A stretch of DNA of 64,000 nt from Dimargaris cristalligena (GCA_027576995.1 JANBQC010000075.1:1-64000), one strand, 5' to 3'; positions 34,771 through 50,882 are shown, counted from the stretch's first letter. Notes: generated by a model not told the origin, from the sequence alone. Numbers and translations: made by a program.

Positions 34771-36158
34771 CCTGCCGTATATATATAGGATGTCAAGAGA
34801 TAGAGAGAGAGGGGAGGGGAATCCAATAGGTGACCTGGTGAATGTCTGAAAAAAAGGCGGCTTGGGGGAGGGGGGTATTTACGCCTGGTAAAGCGGGGTT
34901 AAGGAAGAGGTACGGAATGGGAGTTAACAACCCCACTGGCGGTAGTACGGATGGAAGTGTCAGGTAGATGATGGAAGAAGGGAAGTAAAGAAGGAAGGAA
35001 CCTAGTGCGGAAGAAAAGGAGAAGAGAAGAGGTATGTATGGGGGAGTTTGCATGTGCCGAGGAGGTTTGGTCAAGTAATAGTTGTGTCTATATGCTGAGA
35101 ATGAGAGAGAAAAGTTCCTCAAGCTGTTAATGTGACGGAGGCCTTCCCAAGGGTTCGGCTAGGCTAGAGACCTGGAAAGGGGACCCTCCGTAACATTAGT
35201 CGGAGGGGGGTGGTGGTGCGTGAAGCAGCCGTACTACTGCGAACCTCTCGACATACCGCCTGGCCCGTTCGTGTAAGTCGCCTATCATTCCATCCCCCGC
35301 ACTTATACTTATCCCTAGGCGCCCTGCACCGGAATATTCGGCAGGTAGTGGCAGTAGTAATATATAGTATAGTAGAGGAGGCACTTCCTCTCCCCTTGGA
35401 AACACCCCCTTTCCGCAAATTACCCTCTACTCACCACCTCCCACTGCTATCCCCACAGTCTTAGTAGGCCGCTGTTCACCTGTGACTGCATTGCTGCCTA
35501 GGATTGAAATTAATCGCTTAGCATTGCCTATACCAAAGTCGGTTTAATGGGGAAGGGGGGGTGGCTAATGCCTGTTCTTGCAAAACTGCCTAATAGCGTC
35601 GCCTACCAAAAATATTCCCTTTATTCGGTTGTTAGGTTAGGTTTGAGAGAGGGGGCATGTGTATAGAAAGGAGGGAACACGCTCATTGGTAACAAACAAG
35701 GGAAGGTTATAGGGTTGGGGGGAGGGGGTGGGGTGGGGTGGGGTATAGCCCCAATTCGACCGTTATCAGAGGGGAGTCAGTAGGGATTGTCAAGCACGAG
35801 AGGGGGGGTGCATGTGGCTTTAGGGTTAAAGTGGCAGGGATCGTCCACTAGTCAGCTCGACCAAATATCGACCATATCGTTGTTGGGCACGCCCAAGGAT
35901 GGCCATTTCATTGTGACGGAGAGTCCGGCAATGGTTGTAGCACTGCTGTGATTGGGCGGACTTCGTCTATCGCAGGTTGGGTCGATCGATGAGCCATGTG
36001 TGGAACATATTGGTAAAAATGTAGAGTACACGCGAGATATTAGTCAGTGTTAGTATTCCATGTCGATAGCTGGAGGGGGGGGGTAGGAGGCCCCGATATA
36101 AAAATGGGGCTTTCCATTGATTAGCGAAACACAAAGGAACCGGAATTGATGTGACTGG
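34771..36158. other. Upstream region of the Ral-like gene; no gene found
   Basis: A TATATATATA tract sits only about 15 bases upstream of the Ral-like start codon, and a purine-rich stretch follows to about 35110. The remainder has G-rich simple sequence (about 35715-35745, GGGGTGGGGTGGGG) and short frames without motifs. Confidence 0.4.
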
Positions 36159-38257
36159 CTAGTCCAACTGCATGGCCCTCCTCTCCATCGCTAGTGTGGT
36201 CAATACCGTCTGTTAGGGTTAGGTTCGCCACAAAGATGATTTACCTCTGCGGCCGCTGTTAAAATGGGGTCGACGGGGTACTGTGCCATCCGTTGGCCCA
36301 AGAGTTCAAGCACCACCGAAAAGACCCGCTGTAGCACCTCGGGATGTCGTTTGGCAATTTCACTGGCTTGTTGGACTACATGGTCCTCCACTCGCGAGCC
36401 CACGAGGCCCCCCCGGCGACCCCGGCTTAGCTTGGAGGACTTTCGCTGTTCGGTTCGGGCTCTGGTCGATGGTGCCGAAGTACCACTGTCTAATTGGTCC
36501 AGTCGGCCCCGCAGCGCAACAAAGTACCGCTTGGCCATTTTGGGGTCCGTGGTTAGCATGTTGAATTGCTCGTCAGTGTGCAGCAGTAGGGTTAACACGA
36601 GCAACAGGCGATTGTCCACGCTTCCATTGTAGGTCACGGGGAAGTAGTTGAGCGTACTATCCCGCTCGGCTCGGGACCTCTCCACATGGGCGGTGACCGG
36701 CTCGCTGAGCCGAAACACGCTGTGTAGTTTAAGGTATACTTGGGCGGCCGTTCCCCCACGGCCGTGGGTGAGCACCGCATGAGCTGGTTGGGCCAAGACG
36801 CGGGCCACCACTTCGAGTTCGAGGGTAACACAGTCAAATGGGTTGTCCGCTTCCGCAAATCCGTACCGGTGGAGGATATACGAAGCCCCGTGCTCTCCGT
36901 ACGTGTTGAATACCTCGTTGCCGCGGGACACGGGTCTAAATACACACATGTCCATGGCATCCTCGTCCTCCGACTCAAATGACTCCGCATCAGAGCCGCC
37001 ATCGGCTCCCTCCAATTCGGGGGCTTCCTCCTCTGGTCCACCCTCGTCTTCCTCGCCGGTTCCTTCGGCATCCTCCCCTTCGCTTTGGTCCATGGTGTGT
37101 TCGCACCCATTGTGCTCCCCACAGGCATCACATACCTCGCCCTGGGCCTCGATATGCACATGCTCGCCACCTGTGCGGTGGTTAAAAATATCCGCAAATG
37201 GCACCAGGGCATCTCCATGGTAGTTATCCACCTGGAAGGCCCGGGAAGTGACCACGGAGGTGACCTGGAGGAATCGCTCAAAGGTGTAAGCCGCCGCCGG
37301 AGCAAAAATATCGGGGTATTTCCCCAAAACGGGGGCGACTAATTCGCGATAGTCTTTGTCTAACTCGGTCTAGTTGATAGGTGTAAGTAGGGGGGGTATA
37401 CAAAATCATTCGGGTAAATAGCCCAGTGGTGCTGGTGAGTAATGGGAAATGCCCCTTCCCCATGGGAGGAGGGCCTCCTGGGGTTCGAGATGTAGGCACT
37501 CTGCCGAATGGGCGGGTGGCCATGGTACCATGGTATTTACTCTGAGATTTACCTGATCGCTCGCCATATCTTTAGCCAGGTCGGTGCCAGCCAGCCACTC
37601 CTTCTCCTCGTCCGACCACAGAATGGGGATATAGGTGACGGTGGGGAGCGACTGGAGGTAGCCGTACCAAGGGGAATCTATTCCGCGGGCCATTTCGAAT
37701 ATGGTGGACAACGTAAGGGCAATACCGCCGCCTAATTCCTCATCTTCCAATATATTGGCAATGCCCCCACTTTTTGCCGACAGTACCGCCGACTTGGGAA
37801 TCCGAACCACTGTATCAATAGAAGCGATAGTGGCCAACGGGGAAAATAGTTAGGTAAACTGGGATTCTGAGAAGCAATCGCCCAGTGACATGGTATAGAT
37901 AAACCAAATAGGCGGTGAGGGAACGGGGAAAGCCGTCATGATGCCCCTAATGATTCACGGATATTGTATGTCAGTCTTTTACGGATCATATCGAGGAATT
38001 ATACAGAAATAGGACCTACCCACGTCGTCTAACTCAAGGTCTTTCCGAGCGACGATTCCCATTCCGGGACTGACAAGCTGGTCCGGAATGGGAGACGGCT
38101 GATTGGAAGCGGAGCTGGGATCGTTATGGAGAAGTTGGTTGGCGGATTGGACCGAGCCATCCTCCTCGCTAACTTGGACAATATCGATGGCCTTGGTGTC
38201 CCACCATATGCCATTGGCCTCAAACCAGGCCAACAAGGTTTCAAATGACTGGGACAT
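36159..38257 (-). CDS. RKM4: SET-domain protein lysine methyltransferase (SETD6/RKM4 type)
   Basis: Four exons (38257-38020, 37809-37553, 37369-36245, 36209-36159) join in frame to 556 residues. The family transfers methyl groups from SAM to lysines of ribosomal proteins or other targets. Seen here: an N-terminal SET half with GMGIVARKDLELDD and RIPKSAVLS; an inserted helical region with SPWYGYLQSLP; then the catalytic core VPFADIFNHR (about 222-230) and VFNTYGEHG (about 318-326, with the active-site Tyr), LHRYGFAE, and a helical Rubisco-LSMT-like substrate-binding region. About 45 acidic residues (about 262-305) preceded by CDACGEHNGCEH are inserted between the NHR and NTYG motifs. The last exon encodes only 16 residues. 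SETD6/RKM4 identity is from the order of motifs; SETD3-like or other RKM proteins are possible. Confidence 0.85.
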
Positions 38258-39035
38258 GGTAAAGCAGTTGTAATCCCTTGTCTGGACGGGTGTTTTAGTA
38301 ATTGGGCGCACTCGGGGGAACTTGATGGGCAGAGGGGACTAAAATTCAATTCTATTGGTTTTTTCAGGGGCAAAAAAAGGGGGGGAGAAAAAAAGAGCTA
38401 ATTATCGAGAGCCTTGAATTTCTGCGAAACAACAGCCCGAGAATGAGGAGAATGGCGTTCTCTTGACAACCCTTTCCAAAAACCCCCCCAAAAAATTGAA
38501 AATACATCAGTATTAAAAGGCACTCATTATTTTGACTGGTATATGGGGGTGGGGGGATGTGAAGGTCGGCTGCCACCTAATAGCACCGTTTTTATGGGTG
38601 TCTCCACAACCATAGGCCTTCTCAAATTAAAAGATCCTAGAGCCCTTAGCCATGGAGGGCAAAGTACACTAGGTTTGGAGTTGAACCAGACCAGCAGCAG
38701 CAACAGCAATCCACTCTTACAGCTGTGTCAGGTGATCTTCCAATACACACAGCTAGAGTTCAAGCAATATTAAGAAAGTCGTGGGTGGAAAATGCTTCTG
38801 GACCACAACAGCAGTTTATTTACTTTCAGCAGATCGCTGCAATACTATTCAAATATATATATAACTAATTTACACCTAAATACAACCATGTGGTTCTAGG
38901 GGGGAATTTCCAAAAACAAAGTCGAATGGGATTAGAGGCAGCTGGCTTGACCGCCACGGCCCTACTGCCCGGCATCCTCGCATATATCCTAGCCCTCTAA
39001 AATGACGGCTATCCGTGTATTAACTGGATGAGGGT
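38258..39035. other. Intergenic region between two minus-strand genes
   Basis: The region holds the promoter of the SET gene and the 3' flank of the malonyl-CoA decarboxylase gene. A frame at 38543-38773 lacks motifs. A short CAG-type run (CAGCAGCAGCAACAGCAA, about 38691) is present. No gene was found. Confidence 0.5.
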
Positions 39036-42000
39036 TTAGAGCTTCCCCTTGAATGGGGAAAGCCACGGGTCACTATCGGACACGGCAATGACTCCATTGC
39101 GGGTGTAATTGTAATTGTTGTGCTCGACGTTGGCCAAAATGTAGTTGTAGTTGACCATCATGCCGAGCGACTCCTTCATACCCTTTGGCGACGTGTCTCC
39201 CATCCAGTTGATACGGTGCACCTGCGCCCCGTTCCGAATGTGGAAGTTGGCGACTGGATCGAGCGCAAACTTGCCGCGCTTAGCGCAGAGCAGATAGTCG
39301 GCACAGAGCCGGAGGAGAATGGGCCGCAGCACCTCGTAGCTATCTGGGTCATGCATCCACTCGGAACTACTGACCAGCTGTTTGAATGTGGCTATCCACG
39401 AGGAATCCGAGGTGTCAGGTATACGGCGCCCTAGTTGCTCCAGACGTTTGCGATCCTGTAAACTGATAATGGCGGGGTTCTTAAGGGCCGATGCGGGGTG
39501 GCTGGGCGTCGCCACCGGTTTACTGTCGCTCTCGATCTCTCCAGGTACCGCGTCTGAGTCAACATCCAGTTCAGCGGACCCGAATTGACCCAGGAGCCAG
39601 GAGCGAAAACCCGGGATCGGGGAGAGAGTGCAGAATACCTCTAGGCTGGGGTAAGCAGTCTGAAGCTCACCGACCACCCGTTTGATCAGGAAGCTACCCA
39701 GCTCAACCCCGGCTAAACCTACAGAGTGTGCATGGGTTCAGGGCAATGAAGGTGGGGATGGTTGAAAGGAATGGCATTAGCGATACCAGGGTAGCAGGGT
39801 AGTGGGATTCCAATGACCAGTAGGGTACCAAGTGACCCGGTATATGTTCAGATGCAGGGGACAGGCAGGTGGGGAATACTTACCGCGTTGGGATGTAATG
39901 GAATAGAAAATGGCACATCTGGCGTCATCAACGGTGAGCAGTTGGGGTTTGGGATCGTGTAAAATGTTCTGTTTCGTGTGCATTCGGTCGTATTAAAGGG
40001 TTAATACGGGTAGGTGGATAACCCAAATGGGTTACGGGATAATAAGGGCCACGAACGACCAAGTCAATTAGAGAGTGTCTACCGGGGGTATATAGATGGA
40101 TTTGTCAATGTCAAGGGATATATACTTGCCTGTATATTGTTTGAAATTTTATCCACCAAGGCGATCTGGAAACAGGGGCGAAGAACCAGGCAAGTAGATT
40201 GAGCAGCGGCTTGAGAACCGAATTGTCGTGTAATAGTGGCCACCGCCTAGGGGGGACACAACATGGTCCATCTTAATGCTAGTTTGGCAGATTATTACGG
40301 GAATTGGTCCCGTAGGCTAAGGGTGTACCCAAGCGCGACAAGGCCATGTGTTACTTACCTGCACAAACACCAGAGGCTCGTAGGGCATACTGTGGTGAAA
40401 GAAGCCATAGCATCGGCGACCGGGACCGACGCGTCTATAACAGTTCGGATTAGGCATGGCGGTAGCAAATAATTCCAAGCGATTGTATATGGTTGGGGGT
40501 TCAATAATAAAAACACTGGTCAAGGAGGGCTATAAAAAGATGCTACAGGTAGAGTGAGGTAGCCCATAAAATGGTATATTCCGAGTAGGTGAAATGACGG
40601 GGTCTTACTTTTTCAGGTCATCCCAGCCGGAAATAGCATGCACCGCCTCGTAGTTGCTAAGCTGAAGAATTGGGGAAACGAAATGACCCGCCGAATGAAT
40701 ACGCATACACACACGCACACACACAGATATATATATATATAGTCATAGATACCATCAGGTTAAATCAAGCAGCGCATCACGGTCCATCGCTGTTTTTACA
40801 ATCCGACGCCAGTACAGGGTGGGTATAAAAAGTAGGGGTAAGTCGATAAGGCCCCGCTGAATCACCAGCCCCTAATTACCTTTTCCAGGGTCGATGCGGG
40901 CGAGTTCCATGTAATTCGCTGAAGGTCCAAGACACCGACCAGCCAGTTCTGCAATTTGTCTCTCAGGTAGCGGTTAAGTGCCACAATATCGTGATCACTC
41001 CGGTTTTGGGCGACTAATTTCTGTATGAGGGATACCGGCGGTACGTACGGTGTGAGGTTAGAAATTATAGCTTTGGTGGCCGAGTATTGGCTGGATAAGT
41101 AATCCGGGAGATTGGAGAGGTTAACCCAAGAACGAGTGCACACCTACCAGCAACAGATGGCGAAGGTCGATGATGAACTTGATTCCCCCAGCGCATCGAC
41201 TAGCCCGATGAAAAAACAAATCGTAGGCCGGAGTGAGCGCGTTCCGCAGTGCCATTTCCGTATTTACAAGCAATTGGCCTGGTACGGAGGCGTCTGAGCC
41301 GGTAGCAGAAGCTTTGATGAATTCCCGGGCCTTAGCTTGAGCATCCTTAGCCGAAACGCCTTAGTCCCCAAAGGGGATGGGTGGTAGCAGTAGAGAAAAA
41401 TATAGTCGTTCCAGGTTAGTGATGCCGGTGCCTTAATAAAGTGGCGATGCGGGCCCATGTGGCTGCCCATCAAAAGGGCCCGTGGGTTAATTAGGGGGTA
41501 TATAATGGGAACCTTGGTATTTACCGAAATCCCGGGCGAGGGTTTGTAAAAAGACCGATTTGCCGGCCTGGTGCGAACGATGGCGGGGGTGGTATTCAAG
41601 CAATGTAAAACTGTATTAGAATAGATCCAAGTATGCAGGCGATTAAGCGGGGGTTGCCCGTGGGAGGGGTAGAACCATTATAAGTGGAAACCCACTTCCT
41701 TGGGGAAGAAACGGTTGCTTGGGTGGGATACCTACTTCATCAAGCGTCTCGTACAGTTCGCAGCAACTCTTGGTTATGGCCATGGGCATTAGATCACCCT
41801 GGGACATCTGGGGAACCATGGTTTTGGCTAGGATCTGGCGAATGACATTGGGATTATCGAGGGGCACTTCCTCGCGCAATTGATTGTAGGAAAAGAAGGC
41901 TGGCAAATCAAAGCGGAGGAGGCACAGGTTCAGTAAATAGCTTAAAGCAGGGAAGACTGCCAAAAAGGGGCGGGCTTCGATGGGGACGGGGTTTTAAGAC

Positions 42001-42295
42001 ATAGACCAGTATCAATGGTTAGCAGTCGGCGGTGACAGGACTTACCAGGTTCGACCTGATAGGAGGATATGCGCTTCCAGTCGGCCTTGTCGTCGAGGGC
42101 CGAATGACGGCGGTCGGTCAGTTGGTGTTGGTTACGAATAAAGGTGAGAAAGGACTCTAGCACGGGATGGGTCGCTGGGGGGTCACTTTGTGACTGCGAG
42201 TCGGAGGTTGCCCAACGCTGCGGCTGCATAGTGGTACGGAAGGGTAGTAAAGAGCGGCGAAGAGCGGGGGGTCGAGTGAAGCCTAGTCGAAGCAT
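39036..42295 (-). CDS. MLYCD: Malonyl-CoA decarboxylase
   Basis: The enzyme converts malonyl-CoA to acetyl-CoA and CO2. Ten exons join in frame: 42295-42046, 41899-41736, 41567-41525, 41359-41148, 41020-40880, 40661-40609, 40434-40359, 40165-40130, 39968-39884 and 39718-39036, giving 580 residues. Family segments appear in order: FLQTLARDFGVSA, ALRNALTPAYDLFFHRASRC, DLQRITWNSPASTLEKLSNY, EAVHAISGWDDLKKRVGPGR, FHHSMPYEPLVFVQIAL, AIFYSITSQRGLAGVELGSF, LSPIPGF, and FALDPVANFHIRNGA...RINWMGD. The proposed catalytic pair, Ser in FYSI (about 348) and His in NFH (about 513), is kept. The N-terminus is Arg-rich and amphipathic (mitochondrial), and the C-terminal GKL resembles a weak peroxisomal signal. 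The eighth exon is only 36 nt and is followed by a GC-AG intron. Exon 2 could instead start at 41956, in the same frame. Confidence 0.93.
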
Positions 42296-42437
42296 GGTGA
42301 CTAGAAAAGGAGGGGGCTGGAAATGAGGTGAAGCGTAGCCGGGGTATTAATAAATGGATACGCCAAAAGCCGAAATAGGGCGGTAGTAGTCAGTCGGGTT
42401 GGGGAGGGAAAAGGGAAGGAGAGAAAGAGATAGGGAG

Positions 42438-42468
<31 letters not shown>

Positions 42469-43670
42469 TAGATAATAGGGCGGGAAAGAGTGAATGCGAG
42501 TAGGCAGCTCGTTAGCTAGTGGTGGTGGTGGCCAGGGGAAACGGAGCGCATACACGGCAAGAAGGGGGGGAGTAGAGCTGGCTAGCTAATCTACAGGGCA
42601 ACAACCAGTCACCTACGGTATATGCGCCTCTCTCTCTATATATATATGCCAGTCCGCGGCCATGGGGAATGGCGCAACAACGTTGGCGAGAAAAGAGGGG
42701 AAATGCATGCATACACACAACTGACGACGCCCACTGATGAGAGAAGAGAGCACATCTTTTAGTTAAGTAGAGTAGTATGTTATATGCACTGGCGAGAAAG
42801 GGCCGCTGCCTATTTGAGCCGTTGATTTAGCCGCCCTGCTGTACTTAGCACACGTCAAAGTTACTCGCTCAAATAACCCAGGCTCACTTTCTTTTCCTCC
42901 ACATTCTGTCGTCTATTCGTTAGTTCGTTAGTTCGTTCGTTCATTCATTCATTCGTTCGTGCCTTACCTCCCATCCCCGGCTAAGCTGAGTGTTGGTGGG
43001 CAGCGTCGTAATTCGTTTTTTCATCCCCCGCACTTCACGCCCCGATCGTCTGACCTTATTCACCTCGCTGTTGTTTAGGGTATATTCAAATATTCTTCTT
43101 CCCCAGCGTCACCTGCTAGCCTCTCTGTCGGCTGCATTCTCTTCATCCTCGACTTCTCTCCCCTCTCCTCTCTCTATCCGTACGCTGGTGCACAAGTCTC
43201 ACTCACTGGGCCTCTTCCTCCCCCGTCCAAACCCGCTGCCCACCCTTCTCCCGGCCGCATCCTCACGTCCGCCGTAACCTCGTTCTGGTTCTCCCCCTTC
43301 TTCTTCTTTTTCGAACGACTTCATCGTCCAGGTATTCGTCCCCTCCCCTCCTACTCTTAGTCTGCTGGGCCTGGTGGCTACCCACCCCGTCAACGGGTCG
43401 CCCTGCTATTGCACCTTTCACAGTCCCGCCTCCCCTTTTCACCACACCCGTCGATACCCCTACCGTGCATCTCGCTGTCTAGTGCCTCCCTAGTTTACTT
43501 GTCCGTCCGCGTGGTTTACTGGTCCTAGCGGCCTTTGGTCACCCCTTCTTTTCCGGCCCATCTCCTAGTACTATCCCCTCTTGTTTGTCCCTTTCCCCAT
43601 CCACTCCTTTTGCATTGTTAACCAACCCCCGCTCCGGTCCTCCGACCAGCCAAGCTACCTACCCGTCCCC
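42296..43670. other. Divergent promoter region between MLYCD and YAK1
   Basis: The region contains AT/GA microsatellites (about 42436-42473 and 42628-42648), a GTTC/ATTC tetranucleotide run (about 42919-42960) and, from about 42890 to 43670, a markedly pyrimidine-rich stretch that is probably the YAK1 promoter and long leader. An open frame at 42990-43277 within it is Ser/Leu/Pro-rich and is not supported as a gene. Confidence 0.5.
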
Positions 43671-47691
<4,021 letters not shown>

Positions 47692-49296
47692 ACCCACTTG
47701 GTATTTCGGTGGTTCGTGGCGGGTCCTCTCCATCAATGAGCGGTGGCGATGCGGTTCGAGATGTTTGGTTAGGAGGAGAGAAGTGTACGCTTACCGGATA
47801 GACGTTATGAAAGAGCCTTGATTTTTTTTTTACTTGGCCCGTTGAAATATCTCATCAAAACGGTTGTCATCCCTCTTTATTATCACGCTTGCCTGGGGTT
47901 TCCGGGGATGCTGGTTTACCTTGGGCCGGCATCTTTGGGCATTCGCTTCTGGGTCACCTTTAAACACAATAAAATGGACGGTCCGTTCACATGCCTAACT
48001 TTTTCTTTGCATGGCCTCATCCTACTGCAATCAAATATTCGTTAGAGAAGTGTCGGATTTCCCGGCAGAGGAAAGGCCTTCTGCTAATGTAGCATTAGGT
48101 GACATGTATTAGGGCAAGTTTTATTGATTAATGTAGTTAAAGGGTTAGCGAGGGTTGATACAGTGGCCCTGCCTAAGCAGGGTGGTGGCGTGTGGAAAAC
48201 CCCTCCTCACACTTCGGTTGGGTGTGCACGAATTATAATGTAAAGACGGCGAAAAACATCGCCGCTAGCCAAACTATGGGCTTCTGGTTTAGAGCCTACT
48301 GCATTAGCGGCCAAGATAAGGCGGCCTCCTCGAATAAATACCAGGATACAAGGGGTTAGGTGGCGGGGTTTATTGCTTCTAAGAAAACAAATGACCCAGA
48401 GTTTTGAATGGGGCGGAGACATAGAGGGACTTTATGAAGAAAAATAAGCGACCGACACGCTAAATATGGGTGAAATTCAGTACAGCTGTTTAGGGTTTTG
48501 AAGAATACATGTACGGAAAGATAGGCAGGATATTCATATTTAACCAGTTTCATTCGCCTCATCCAACGGATTTTTCGTTATACAGCCTGGTTGAACCTCT
48601 CCCATATATTATATAAGGCCGGGGTGATTAGAAGAGATTTCGGCTGACGGGCGAGGTGTTTAGACATGGTGGTGAGCCAGCGCCAATTCTATTTCTGTAA
48701 GAGTTAGGGTTAGTGGGCGCATGGCTTCGTTTGTGGGTATTAACCGGGTAATTATTGCACCGTGTAAAGTAATTGGGATGCTGTAGCATGGGCACCCCGG
48801 GCGGCCACGTTGGCCCCGCCACTTCGAAAAACGGAAAGGGCTTGGCTGGGATTGATCAATGGGCGACAAGAAGAGGATTTCGGCGGCCTCAACCACCCAC
48901 TCCTCGCTCGAACAAGGAGGACTAATGGCGTGTATGGTAAACCGAATTAGCGTATCAAGCGGAGGGGCCTCGACTCCCAAATTCCAAATTTGGCTGGGGC
49001 GCCGTCCTTCGGTGCAAGGCGGCAGCCCCACCCAATTAATCGAAGCAGGTGTAGGCGGAGTCCCCAAGGCAGGCTCGGGAGCGATGCAGGGTCGCCGATC
49101 GACCAGGATACCCCTGCTACAAAGAAGAGCCCGGGTGGTATGCAGTGCTTGGGCCCAAGCTAGTAGCAAGACCGGCTAATCCAACGCTCCATATTATACC
49201 GCCTTTACGGACCCGAGTCGGCCTGGGAACCCGCTTGACATGCACAACGGCCGAAGAGTGGCCAAAGGTCCCACTGCTATTTGGGCGTCGTCTCGT
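47692..49296. other. Intergenic region, no supported gene
   Basis: This is the 3' flank of YAK1 followed by sequence with overlapping frames on both strands at 48660-49179. The minus-strand frame includes EEWVVEAAEILFLSPIDQSQ, which looks protein-like, but it lacks an ATG start and no domain is recognised. The last part is the promoter of the secreted lyase-like gene. Confidence 0.4.
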
Positions 49297-49304
49297 TATA
49301 TAAA
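49297..49304 (+). promoter_or_regulatory. TATA box of the alginate-lyase-like gene
   Basis: TATATAAA lies about 265 bases upstream of the ATG at 49563 and is followed by a pyrimidine-rich stretch, the usual arrangement for a regulated fungal gene. Confidence 0.55.
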
Positions 49305-49562
49305 CCTCGCCCTCCGTCCTCTCGTAACTCCCATATTCCCTTTTTGTTTCTTATACGATACCAGGCCCAGCTGTTTCTTTTAACTGATTTATTAAACATC
49401 CACTTCCATCTGCTCCTATTGAACCTCTTGCTATTCTGGGCCTGACCAAAGATTGCTCTCGTGCTGCTTGAAACATAGGATTACCCTAATCCGACGGGCT
49501 TATCAAACTCCCTTACTGGCGCTCGCTGAATATTCCGGCAGTGCTCCCTGCCCTTCAACACC

Positions 49563-50882
49563 ATGTTCCCCACCACCCCATTGCTGCTCGCCCTGTCGTT
49601 TGCCACGCTCGGCCAGGGACTGGAGGCCCCCTTTTTCGATGCAGCCATGTTCACCAAATTGAAAGACACCGCCCGGTCTAAAACCGCCCAGACCAGCCTA
49701 CTCAAGACGGCCAACGGGGCATTATCCAAGACCCATCCGCTGACCCGTAAGGCCGACATAAGCAAAATGAATATCCCGGCCAACACCTACGTCAGTTTTG
49801 CGGTGTATTTTCACCCGACCTGCGACAAACCCCTGGCCGAGGCACTCTCCGAATGTACCTGGGAGCGCAAGGACGGAAACCGCAACAAAGACCTGGAGAC
49901 ACTGTCGAGTAATCCCCAGGACATTAGGAACGTGTGTCGGGACGTGAATGCGCTGGCCCTCAGTGCCAACCTCAACCTCGGGGGTAAGAAGACGGAATTC
50001 CAGGCCAAGGCCTTCAAAATTCTGGACTCCTTCTTCGTGAATAAGCAAACGGCCATGCTCCCTAATTTGGACTACGGGCAGGTTGAGCCGGGATCCGGGT
50101 CGGCCAAGGGTGGGAGTGGGTGGCAGGGTCGGGCCGAAGGCCTCATCGAAACGCGCTGCTTTGCCAACATGTTCTGGGTGGTCAGCCTCCTCAAACCCGC
50201 GACTGCTGCCGAGACTGCCACGCTAGCGGGGCTCAAAGTCTGGGCGAAGGCCTTTGCCAGCTGGTTCGAAAGCAGCACCGTTGGTAAGAGTGCGATTGCC
50301 AAGGATAATAACCATGCCACATCCGCCGCTCTGCAGCTCGCGTCCTACCACACCTTCGCCGGCGAGAAGGTCCTGGCCCAGGCCGCTGTCAATCGTTTTT
50401 TCAAAAACACCTTCCCCGGCCAAGTGATCGCCGACGGGAGCCAGCCCAAGGAACTGGCTCGCAAAGACCCTTTCCACTACGCGCTTATGAACCTATACCT
50501 GATTATTGCCCTTGCTAAGGAGGGGGATGCCATTGGTCTAGACGTGTGGACAAGTGCGAAAGCCACGGGAGGAGCGACCCTTCAAACGGCCATTGACTAT
50601 TTCCTACCCTACGGGAAGGGGGATAAACCGCTGAAGAACGGGGGCTCTCTGGACGCCAAACTGTCGGACCTGACGTACGTGTTTGAAATGGCCCGGCAGA
50701 AGTACCCCAGCAAAAAAAACGAATACAGTTCCGCTATTGCGAAAATTGGGAAGCCCTCGTACCCAGCTTCAGACCTGGCCAATCTATTCGTGGACTTTAG
50801 CGGCGGTTCCGCTGCTGGGACTGGCCTATCGAAGCGTAGTATCCCGCCCAGACCCAAGGCCTCGGGTAATTCCAGAGGTTAA
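49563..50882 (+). CDS. Secreted alginate-lyase-domain protein
   Basis: A single exon encodes 439 residues. A signal peptide is clear (MFPTTPLLLALSFATLGQGL, cleavage about residue 20). The body resembles the all-alpha alginate-lyase fold of the PL5 type. It has the family's Asn-His motif (DNNHATS, N250-H251), then FPGQVIADGSQPKELARKDP and FHYALMNLYL, with a Tyr (306) where these enzymes use Tyr as catalytic base. It ends in a basic Pro/Ser tail after KRSIPPRPK. Beta-elimination of an uronate-containing polysaccharide is the family reaction. The true substrate in a fungus is unknown and could be a non-algal uronan. Spacing DGSxPxELxR...Y...NL is as in the family. No intron. It converges with the YccF gene across an AT microsatellite. 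Confidence 0.78.
   Translation: MFPTTPLLLALSFATLGQGLEAPFFDAAMFTKLKDTARSKTAQTSLLKTANGALSKTHPLTRKADISKMNIPANTYVSFAVYFHPTCDKPLAEALSECTWERKDGNRNKDLETLSSNPQDIRNVCRDVNALALSANLNLGGKKTEFQAKAFKILDSFFVNKQTAMLPNLDYGQVEPGSGSAKGGSGWQGRAEGLIETRCFANMFWVVSLLKPATAAETATLAGLKVWAKAFASWFESSTVGKSAIAKDNNHATSAALQLASYHTFAGEKVLAQAAVNRFFKNTFPGQVIADGSQPKELARKDPFHYALMNLYLIIALAKEGDAIGLDVWTSAKATGGATLQTAIDYFLPYGKGDKPLKNGGSLDAKLSDLTYVFEMARQKYPSKKNEYSSAIAKIGKPSYPASDLANLFVDFSGGSAAGTGLSKRSIPPRPKASGNSRG

Noticed and set aside
36634..37305. 223-codon frame overlapping the SET-domain gene
   Set aside because: Alternative frame of the methyltransferase exon 3; the conserved SET motifs are in the other frame.
38691..38709. Short CAG/CAA run
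   Set aside because: Too short and not inside a supported coding frame, so not called as a polyglutamine gene or repeat array.
48660..49179. Opposed open frames on both strands
   Set aside because: The minus frame lacks an ATG and the plus frame lacks motifs; neither can be linked to other exons.
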